A DNA stretch of 64,000 bases, from positions 1-64,000 of the forward strand of contig JADIIU010000053.1 in NCBI GenBank assembly GCA_027603945.1, written 5' to 3'. Origin of the DNA: Terramyces sp. JEL0728 (taxonomy: Eukaryota; Chytridiomycota; Chytridiomycetes; Rhizophydiales; Terramycetaceae). Under the pieces are notes generated by a model, which searched no databases, was not told the DNA's origin, and was given only the letters and a program-made list of their open reading frames with translations. Of the stretch, positions 54,203-64,000 are shown piece by piece; position 1 is the first letter of the stretch, and each line of letters starts with the position of its first letter. A program made the translations under genes and the position numbers.

Positions 54203-57200
54203 ATGAAATGTGGATGCAAAACGGGAGTGTGTCAATGCTCTGAAAGCTTAATCAACCAGAACGACTGCGAATGTAATAACTGTAATTGCCACTACATATC
54301 TATTCAAAAGAAACAAGGGTTTATGGTAAAATCTATCATTATATCTCAACCACATACTTATTCATTCGCCCATACACTTGATGACTGCAAAGGAGCAGAA
54401 AAAAGAAAGTGTTCCCGGCATCGAAATTTGATTATCGCGGATTTATTAAGCAGATTGAGCAGCCTATCATTTCTAAGGAGCATCACTCTCTCCAGCAACG
54501 ATCTTGGACATGGACCATATATCAATGTACATTATACTAACGACAGATTGACCTGGTGTTTACAAAAGAGCTTGGAAAAGATCCGCAGGATTTCATCAGT
54601 AGGCAGCTGACACTTGGAAAGTATCAAGTAATTCAAGCAGAACCAGATATTCCAGTCACTTACGAAACATCGCCGGAAATAAGCTCACTACCTGGAATAT
54701 TTGAAGCTAATTTATATGGGTTGACTTGTAAATCGTGCGTGCAGAAAGTAACTACTGCACTGGAAGCTCTGTCCGGGATTCGTAAATGCGAAATTACAGT
54801 AAAGAAGGCCGCTGTTGACTATGACACAGCAATTCTGTGTCCTCAGGATATAATTTCTGCAATTCAAAATGCTGGATATGGAGTTTACGAAGGAGCCCTT
54901 CCAACTGATGTTGAAATTGTAACTGAAAACCACGCTGGATATATTCATAGATCCACTTTCATTATAGGCGGGATGTCTTGTACATCTTGTGTTGCCTCAA
55001 TCGAAGCTAATTTAAGAAAACTGCCAGGTATAGACTTCAATTCTTTATCGGTTACACTCCTTCCTCCGCAAGCTGTTATTTCCCATAATGCAGCATTCTT
55101 AACTACTGATGGTATTATCAAAAGAATTGAAGAAATGGGATTTGATGCTAGTTTAAAAAACAGTGTATCTCACAACGCTGAAGATGGATCTAAAGCAGCT
55201 TCAGTGGTGAATATCTCAATAGAGGGTATGTCTTGCTCCTCCTGTGTCAATTCAATCGAATCGTTTTTAAAAGAGCAAGGCGGGATCGTTGCTGCCTCAG
55301 TGAATTTACTAACCGCATCAGTAATTTTCCGTTAATCTAGGCTGTGGTTGAATTTGACTCTTCTCAAATCGGAGTGCGGGATATTATCAATCTTATTGAA
55401 GAGATTGGGTTCGCTGCAAAGTTGAAATCGGATAATTCAATTGCTACAGATGAAGAAAATAAGGAATTGCAAAATTATTTAAAAGACACAATTCTTGCCT
55501 TATTTTTTGTGATACCAGCATTTGCCGTCAGTATGATATTTATGATGTTGTTGCCGCACAACCATCCAATCAATCAATTTTTCATGAAAGACGTTATTCC
55601 TGGCTTGTCGATTGAAGATTTAGCAATGCTTGTTCTTTCAACCCCAGTTCAATTTTGGCTTGGTAGAAGATTTTATCACGGAGCTTGGAAATCATTGGTT
55701 TATTTGAAAACAGCTAATGTAAGCGTTTGCTAACTGTAGATGGACGTATTGGTAGCTTTAGGCACCACGGTTTCGTATTTATTTTCAATTTATTCCTTGT
55801 TGTTAAACATTTCATATGGAAAGCATTTGGTGCAGCAATTTTTTGAAACGTCCATATTCTTGATTTTCTTTATTTTGGTAGGAAAGTCCCTGGAAGTTTT
55901 TGCCAAAGGTAAAACCACAGATGCCATCAGACATTTACTAACTCTCACTCCTGATACCGCCATGTTAGTTGCCATATCTGAAGAAGACCCTTATTTTATT
56001 ATTTCGGAACAAATAATAGAAATTTCACTGGTGCAGGTGGGAGATATCTTAAAAGTCTTGCCTGGAGGGAAAATCCCAACCGACGGGCTTGTGTTTAACG
56101 GATCTTCCTACGTAGATGAAAGCATGCTGACCGGTGAAAGTTTGCCTATTTACAAATCTAAAGGTTCCTTGGTATTTGCTGGAACCGTGAATCAATCGAA
56201 TGTAATGTTCATTAAAGTCGCTAAAACTGGATCAGGTAATAATCAATTAAAATAGAAACAACTTTGGCTCGAATCATTAACCTTGTTCAAGAAGCGCAAT
56301 CCGCAAGAGCTCCAATCCAGGTGTACGCAGACAAGATTTCTGCTGTTTTCGTTCCTGCTGTTTTGGGAATAGCTGCATTGACGTGGCTCGGATGGATGTC
56401 TGCATTTGAGTTTGGATTTATCGCAAAAACATTGCTACCCGTAGGGAGATCAGTTTTGCTATTTGCCACAGAACATGCTATTTCTGTCTTAGTTATTGCC
56501 TGTCCGTGTGCTCTGGGTTTAGCAACGCCTACAGCCGTTATGGTAGGATCTGGTGTTGCAGCTAAGCTTGGGATATTGATTAAAGGCGGTGGTGCAGCAC
56601 TTGAAACGTCCTACTCAGTTAAAACCATGGTTTTTGATAAAACAGGTACCCTTACAATGGGGACCCCACAGGTTACCGACGCTCAACTGTTTGATTTGGC
56701 TCAGTTTTCGATTAATACAGATTTGGGATGCTGGAAGCTGTTGTCTAGCCTTGAATCAAATAGCGATCACCCTCTTGGAAAAGCTATTTGCGAATATTTT
56801 CGAAATAACTTTGTAGAATCCGCTGAAGAACAAGAATTTACTCTGTCTGAAATATCAGAAAAGAGCGGAAGAGGTTTAGCTGCGACTGTCCAAACCGGCG
56901 AGAAGCGATTTTATATCTATGCTGGGAATGAAAGATGGATCAAAAGCAATGGATGCGATTCAAATAGAGATCGCTACCAGCCTATTATGGATAGATGGAA
57001 ATTGACTGGAAAATCAATCGTAATGGTAGGAATAAGTGAATTTTCAGATAGTATTCCAAATGTAACAGACTCTTCGAAAGGAAGTGTGGTTGCAGTTATC
57101 GGAATTTCTGATCAAATTCGTCCAGAAGCGCCAAGTGCTTTGGCAGCCTTGCAGGCACGGGGGATAGATGTTTGGATGTTGACTGGTGACCATGACACCA

Positions 57201-57702
57201 CTGCCAGAGCAGTAGCGTCCCAAATCGGCATACTTCCCAACCACATTATTTCCCAAGTTCTACCTGAAGAAAAGTACCAAAAAGTCAAGGAACTACAGTT
57301 GAGTTCGAAAGGGAAGGTAGCAATGGTTGGGGATGGTATCAACGATTCCGTTGCACTGGCGCAGGCGGATATTGGGTACTTGATACTTGACTTAGAATTG
57401 CTCTCGGCAGTGGATCAGATATTGCAATTGAAGCTGCTCAAGTTATTTTGATAAAGGCAAATCTTTTAGACGTGCTCACATTACTAGATCTTTCGCACAA
57501 GACGTTTAACCGAATCAAATTGAACTTTGGATGGGCCTTTGGATTCAATATCATTGGAATACCGCTAGCTGCTGGTTGCTTTTATTTCTGGGGAATCACA
57601 TTGAGCCCTATGTTTGCAGGCATGGCAATGGCACTAAGCTCAGTGTCTGTTATTACCAGCAGCTTGTTGTTGCGCTTCTATCATCCGCCAAAACCTTTAT
57701 AA
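54203..57702 (+). CDS. Copper-transporting P1B-type ATPase (CCC2/ATP7-like) with Cys-rich N-terminus
   Basis: Six exons with introns of 20-21 nt encode 1,132 residues. The first 30 residues hold eight cysteines in CxC pairs (CGC, CQC, CEC, CNC), like a metallothionein. Three HMA metal-binding motifs follow (GLTCKSC, GMSCTSC, GMSCSSC). The ATPase core has TGES, CPC within the transmembrane [16 protein letters not shown] (phosphorylated Asp), the SDHPLG variant of SEHPL, VGDGIND and a final membrane pair with [12 protein letters not shown]. Such pumps move Cu(I) into the Golgi or out of the cell. Confidence 0.93.
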
Positions 57703-57759
57703 AGCATTGAAAAATTTTGAAATCTTTTGAAAAGTTCAGCTGTGTTATAACCCGTTACA

Positions 57760-58077
57760 ATGTCTCTATCTGAAAGGTACGCAAACTGATAACCCAGATT
57801 TGAAGTGTTAGAAGCAAAGAGAGCAGCTTCAAAAAAAATAGTTCCTCCACCAAAAGCCAAACTGATAACCAAAGCAAAGGCCACCAAAAGAATAGAAAAG
57901 AAAACAGCTCCGAAAAAACAAATAACAGATAGACTTGGACCTAAAAATGTATTTGAACGACTTGGACCAACGTTATCTGACCGGCTGGGAAAGACTCTCT
58001 CTGAAAGGTTAGGAAATACGGTCGAGGATAGACTTGGTGCTAGACCCAATCGAAAAAGGAAACCTAATAAAATTTAA
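57760..58077 (+). CDS. Small basic RLG-repeat protein
   Basis: Two exons (21-nt intron) encode 98 residues. The basic N-terminal half (AKAKLITKAKATKRIEKK) is followed by five RLG repeats: TDRLGP, FERLGP, SDRLGK, SERLGN and EDRLGA, spaced 9-11 residues apart. Similar RLG repeats occur in mRNA-export adaptor proteins, but I cannot assign a family. The C-terminus is RKRKPNKI. Confidence 0.7.
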
Positions 58078-58117
58078 TCTAATTTTGTATTCGTGTTAGT
58101 TTTACCTTTTTTCCAGG

Positions 58118-59765
58118 ATGGAATACACCCCATTAGAGCACATACCTGAGCAAATTAAATTGCAGTTGGATGTAGATGGTGATTTGGAAGTAACCGACTA
58201 GGTGTATTACCATGGAAGATGAATCTGGTTCAGTTCAGCCAGGAATACATTTTCATTGCGATAGGAAGTAAAATTCAAGTCTACAAGAATTTCCAATTAA
58301 TCGAAACATTTCATGTAAGTGAGACTTAATCAAGCAAACGGATGAGATAAATGCAATATTGGTTGGATATTTTGGAATAGATGAGGTTCTTGCCTCAGTT
58401 GGGGATGCCGGGCTAGTCTCTTTATACCATACCAATAATTTGCAACTGAAGCCAATACGGCTGATGAACTATGAATCAACTTGGGGTTTGGCAATTTGCC
58501 CACAGTTCTCTCTAATTGCAGTCTCGGATAATGGATTCAAAATTACCATTTGGAATTTATCAACATCAAACGATATCCTTGGACAATACAAGAGAGTATT
58601 ACGAGGACACGAACACAATATACCGTGTATAGATTTCGCTGATGATGGCTTAACCTTGGTATCAAGTTCCATCGATAAAACAACTCGGATTTGGAATGTT
58701 GTAACTGGAGAACTATTAAATACAATTGCAGTCAACCCCGAATGGAATTGGCAGTGTAATTTCATCAAGTTTGGAGATATAAAAGTTGTGTCAGAGATGG
58801 ATGCGATATGGGCCGATATCAAAAAGCAATCCGAAAACCCATTTTCAAACAGACAACCATCATTCCAGGACGCTCTACCGTATTTGGAGCGTCTGTATAC
58901 TCTTTTCATGGAAAGAGAATCTGCTAGAAACTCTCTAATGGATGGTCAACGAGCAAGCCCAAGGAATGCAGATCTTGAGCCTTCTACAGATGAAGGCAGT
59001 GGAAACGATGTTGAAATTGAATCAGTTGCTTCAACTGTCTCATTTTATTCTCAAGATTCTACTGCATCGTGGTCATCTGCTCGCAGCGAACCGATAGATT
59101 CAGATAATTGTTCAAATACAGGCGACCAATTGATGAGTGCGGATTCTGATGCATCACTTTCCTTTCACACGGCAGAAGAATTGAACAGTGAAGAATATGT
59201 AACAACCAATGAAAATGCCAATGCGGACATTGAAATTAATATTGAAAGTACGACAGGCGATTTTCTCCAAAATTCAACGCACTCGGAAGCGTTGGACGGC
59301 TTTAGCAATACACCGATAGGTCAGATTGCAGGCTCTATGGAAAATATTGTCATATTGTGCACAATTAGGGATTTCTACATTGTTGACCCTATGGCTGGCG
59401 CAATTTGCTGCATTCCAAACTTGTTTCCTCGGTATCATTTCGATCCTTCTTTGAATGGGATGGAAAGGATTTCTATTGCTGACTGGATACCAGAATTGTC
59501 TTTAGTAGTATGTGTGTCGCAACGAGGAAAGATTGCGCTGATTCGACTAGTTAGATGTGAGAAGCGGATTGGTATTGTAAGCTTATGTTGATATTAGTTT
59601 GTAGAGCAATTCATCTCCATTCCTGAGGAACAGCAGCCTATCATTGGGTTATCAGTGAAAAAGAGCCCTTCAAGTATTTGCACATATCAGCTCCTGATTG
59701 TATGTTCTGACGGAACAACTCAGATTGACCGGATATCTCGTCCATTAAAATCAAATTTATTGTAG
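58118..59765 (+). CDS. WD40 repeat protein (possibly CRT10-like)
   Basis: Four exons (introns of 23, 20 and 21 nt) encode 527 residues. The N-terminal half is a propeller (EYIFIAIGSKIQVYKNFQ, VLASVGDAGLVSLYHTNN, LIAVSDNGFKITIWNL, LVSSSIDKTTRIWNVVTG). The layout (an NDILG...LRGHEHNIPCIDF block, then a long acidic Ser/Thr insertion, then a final propeller blade) resembles fungal CRT10-type proteins, but identification is tentative. It could be another WD40 protein. The first intron overlaps an apparent in-frame stop. Confidence 0.7.
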
Positions 59766-59769
59766 AGCA

Positions 59770-60345
59770 CTAATTTGAGGAAAGTAATTTTAGGCTTTTC
59801 TCTTCAAACCAGTCGGAATAGTAGTAATATTTTTCATCGCATAACCTCACCACACCTTGCTGTATATAGAAATAGTACATTATCGACGCTGAAATTAAAC
59901 CGTAGCTACCAACGCGATAAAGGAAATCGAGAAAATACCTGCCATCTGATTTTGGTTGATAGCAGATGAAATCATAATCACAACTAAATAAATCCGACTT
60001 GATTAACGAATTTTACCACCGCCACTATCCTTGCCACTATTAATATGATGAAATAGAGTATTCCGGCAAGCATTTCAATCATGAATTCATTGTAAAGTAA
60101 TTTTATCATCCCAGCCCGGAACGGAAACGTATATGTAAATCGGAATATGAAGCATGTGATATTGAATATCAGAAATAGTATCTGTGCCCTGCTGTTAATA
60201 TAACAAACATGTATATGATTACAGAGTAGTGTACAGTGCGATGCATCAGGTCTCCAAATATTGTAATCAGTAAATCTGCAAAAGCAAAGGTTGCTGTTGT
60301 CAGAATAAAGAATAACGGTGCTTTAAATATCTTGGTTTTATTCAT
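59770..60345 (-). CDS. TMEM138: Ciliary transition-zone membrane protein TMEM138
   Basis: Four exons (introns of 20, 19 and 21 nt) encode 171 residues with four hydrophobic segments. The second and third regions (ILFLIFNITCFIFRFTYTF, PFRAGMIKLLYNEFMIEML, YFIILIVARIVAV) and the C-terminus ASIMYYFYIQQGVVRL follow human TMEM138 (about 162 residues) position by position. No single exon is long enough to attract attention, so this gene is easily missed. TMEM138 is a transition-zone protein of cilia and independent evidence of a flagellum. Its stop codon lies 4 bp from the convergent WD40 gene. Confidence 0.85.
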
Positions 60346-60360
60346 GGACGCGTTAAAAAG

Positions 60361-61709
60361 TTAAAAGTCTATTTCCATCTCTGGCTCTGGTTTCATTTCG
60401 CCACGGCACACTGAATTTTGCAATTCTCTTCGCACTTCAGCAGTTATTTCGTGGTGACCCTTGTATTTTAGCAGATCCAATATCGCCTCTTTCTGTTCTG
60501 GGGTCATGTCTTCCTTGTATCTTTGAGCAAACACTAGTAAAGACTGGTGCCACAATACCGGTAGCTCCCTATCGTCTTGTTTAAATCTCAAAAAGTGGAA
60601 CACCAAAGCGTCGATTACTTTGAATGGAAGCGCATATTTCTTGTCCAGCAAAATTCTAATGAACAAACTGTTTGGACCTAGCATAAGATATGAATTACCA
60701 GTGTAGTCCATTTCTGCTATTTTCAAAAGTGCGGCTGCAGAGTGGAGGACAGGAACTGAAATTTTTACCAACACCGACCCAATAATCGCAGCTTCCCTCA
60801 AAGTACATGTCCCCGATTCCAATAGTGGGAGAAGAAATCCTTTGAAGAATGCAGCAGGTTTATAAAGAGATTTCTTCAGCGCCATATAAAGATGAACGTT
60901 TAATTTCTTGGTGTCTTGAATATCATTGCGCACCCTTTCCAATAAAATAATACTGAAAAATCTGTGTTAGGAACGTCTACCTTTGCGCCATCTTTGCTTT
61001 CAAGTTGGATGTGAAAATTCTTGTAGCTTGATAGACTGCCTGTGGTGTCCAGCTCGCAGGATCGGTGATATACAAAACCTCTTCCCAGTCACGCAAAGTA
61101 GGAATAATTTTGAATGTTTTTGGTAGTTTTCCAGACTTGTACCGAGATAACAACATGCCAACCCTGAAATCAGTTTGATATTTACTTTGTATAGACTTCT
61201 ACTACTTTTGGATTGATTGTAGGTTCTTTGCTTGCCTGGTTGGATTCTGCACTTGCTTCCACAGCACTAATTTTATTCATGATCATTTCTGATAAATTAA
61301 GCTTTTGTTTCGGTTCATTATTCATAAATTTTTCAATCAATGCTTTGTCTGCTTCGTCGATATTCTTTTGTTAAAACAGCATTACTAGGTCATTGCCTTC
61401 ATCCCAATCCTCATATTCCTCCTCCTCGATTTGCTCCTCGACTTCCGCTTCGTCTTCTTCGACATCTTGGAAGGCATACGAATGTCTAGTCTCTCCTTTC
61501 TCAACCTCCAATTCATTTTGCTGCTCTTTGGCCATTTGAAGAATTTTTCTAGAGGTTTTGGCATCAACAACAGTAGAGTCCTGGACTGGTTCCTTCTTCT
61601 TCTTGCCTTTAATTGGCTTAACATCCCTTTCCACAGACACATCGTTGCTTAACTGTACGTGCAGAGGGTCATGTCGTTGGTTTTTGGCAGCTTTTGCAGA
61701 CTTTGGCAT
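60361..61709 (-). CDS. ENP1: Bystin (ENP1), 40S ribosome biogenesis factor
   Basis: Four exons with introns of 21, 22 and 19 nt encode 428 residues. The N-terminus is basic then acidic ([20 protein letters not shown]). The bystin domain contains [80 protein letters not shown] and [23 protein letters not shown]1/bystin binds pre-40S particles in the nucleolus and is needed for 20S pre-rRNA processing. Only 19 bp separate its start from that of RTT109. Confidence 0.96.
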
Positions 61710-61728
61710 TTGGAAAAAAGAAAAAAAA

Positions 61729-62688
61729 ATGCAGAATTTTGTGATTCAACATTTGAAGGAAAAGTTGGATGCCAATGTTACCCTATCAATCGCCACTTTT
61801 ACGAGCAAATCAAATGAACGGATGGGAGGGATTCAGTATGCAAAAACTGATTATTTGGCAGTGATTGCCCATCAAGATACTTTTGCCTTTTCTGCCTTGT
61901 TTTCACATTATTCCAATGCAACTAGCAATTTATTGTACTTGAACAAGATTGACACAACAGGATACAAGCAGATCCCAAGATTAGCACGGACGGTGGTGCA
62001 AGGAATCATTGGATATTTCTCTTCACTGGACAAGATTGAGGTACATGTTTACTGTGCTACTTCAGAGCAATACCTATTTCATGAAAGCTGCGAATCCAAA
62101 GCAAAGAATATTTTGACTGATAGACAATTGGTTTCATGGTGGATGAAAACTATTTCGCTGCACGCAAACCAAAAGAATTATGTATTTGTTCCTGGTGAGA
62201 GTATAGTTACTATGAAAAAGATGATACCGGTAGATACAATTTGGAATTGGGGATTTCCGATATCCGCCAATGAATCAGCAAACAAGCTGCCTCAGTTTGA
62301 AGACAATTTGATTACAAAAGGATTGCAGTACTCTAATCCTGAAGCAACTGTAGGTGAATTAATGGAAGTAATGGATTGTATGGAAACAGCTTCGGGTGTC
62401 AGGGCACTACTCACTGCATCAATAGATAAAACAGAAAGCAGATATCAGGTTGAGGATCAAGAATATCACAGCATGGATCAATATTGTTGTAATCTCCTTG
62501 ATTATTCTTTTGCGAATGAAGATGTGGCAAGGAAGTCTACCGGCGAATTCATCAAGGAAAACAAAGTCAAGATGGCAGCTTTCTCAATTTCAAACGTGCT
62601 TCCCGAAAAATCAGTTCAGGTAGAAGTGAAGAGAAAAGCAGAGCATATTGCCGATATCACAAACTTGATTAAAAAGAAAAAGAAATAA
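61729..62688 (+). CDS. RTT109: Histone acetyltransferase RTT109
   Basis: This intronless gene encodes 319 residues. The pattern QYLFHESCESKAKNILTDRQ, LVSWWMKTISL, YVFVPGE, WNWGFPIS and a basic C-terminus (KKKKK) match the fungal Rtt109 fold, which acetylates histone H3 Lys56 with Vps75 or Asf1. The N-terminus (QHLKEKLDANVTL, IATFTSK) also fits the enzyme's structure. It is unusual here in having no introns. RTT109 is essentially restricted to fungi, so it supports the fungal placement of the genome. Confidence 0.82.
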   Translation: MQNFVIQHLKEKLDANVTLSIATFTSKSNERMGGIQYAKTDYLAVIAHQDTFAFSALFSHYSNATSNLLYLNKIDTTGYKQIPRLARTVVQGIIGYFSSLDKIEVHVYCATSEQYLFHESCESKAKNILTDRQLVSWWMKTISLHANQKNYVFVPGESIVTMKKMIPVDTIWNWGFPISANESANKLPQFEDNLITKGLQYSNPEATVGELMEVMDCMETASGVRALLTASIDKTESRYQVEDQEYHSMDQYCCNLLDYSFANEDVARKSTGEFIKENKVKMAAFSISNVLPEKSVQVEVKRKAEHIADITNLIKKKKK

Positions 62689-62697
62689 AATCCATCT

Positions 62698-64000
<1,303 letters not shown>

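Overview
The window is a stretch of a very compact, AT-rich eukaryotic nuclear genome. Almost every gene is interrupted by minute introns: my gene models need roughly 140, nearly all 19-24 nt, GT-AG, with a TAAY-like branch motif a few bases before the terminal AG. Most of the short reading frames in this window are therefore exons of larger genes and not separate or broken genes. Spliced with these introns, almost every multi-exon model closes into an intact frame of the expected family length.

The gene content suggests a zoosporic (flagellated) fungus or close fungal relative, such as a chytrid, blastocladiomycete, cryptomycete or aphelid type organism. Fungal signatures are an RTT109-type histone acetyltransferase, a TPS2-type trehalose phosphatase, DBP3 and ECM16/DHX37-type ribosome helicases, an LDB17-like endocytic protein and a CDC14/NDR kinase pair. 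Flagellar signatures are RSPH9 (radial spoke), a SAXO microtubule-stabilising protein, an LRRIQ1-like LRR/IQ protein, the ciliary transition-zone protein TMEM138 and a centrin. I cannot name the species.

Layout: 1-6450 holds the end of a phosphate carrier, a TTC7/YPP1-like PI4-kinase scaffold, RSPH9, an FHA protein and an EF-hand protein. 6800-14700 holds DBP3, a membrane acyltransferase, PP4 regulatory subunit 3, a small membrane protein, a complete mitochondrial phosphate carrier and an ASCH protein. 14900-20500 holds TPS2, a NAPE-PLD-like hydrolase, acyl-CoA-binding protein and a METTL25-family methyltransferase. 20500-30000 holds ECM16/DHX37, two tandem eEF1B-gamma-type genes, GNA1, LDB17/NCKIPSD, CHMP5 and a CTLH/CRA (RanBPM-like) protein. 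30200-41700 holds SMC4, centrin, SAXO, a WD40 protein, CDC14, SAP30BP-like and PRKRIP1-like splicing factors and an ABHD10-like hydrolase. 41690-54000 holds the giant LRRIQ1-like gene, a membrane protein, cysteine dioxygenase, INCENP and two unrecognised proteins. 54090-64000 holds a copper P-type ATPase, a small RLG-repeat protein, a WD40 protein, TMEM138, bystin, RTT109 and the C-terminal part of an NDR-family kinase that runs off the window.

Functional themes recur: cell division and mitotic exit (SMC4, INCENP, CDC14, NDR kinase, centrin), small-subunit ribosome biogenesis (DBP3, ECM16, bystin), splicing (SAP30BP-like, PRKRIP1-like) and flagellum structure. Genes are packed extremely tightly: several divergent pairs have start codons only 13-19 bp apart, and some convergent pairs have overlapping or nearly touching stop codons. 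I saw no convincing tRNA, rRNA, transposon or CRISPR. The clearest unusual biology is the splicing system itself.
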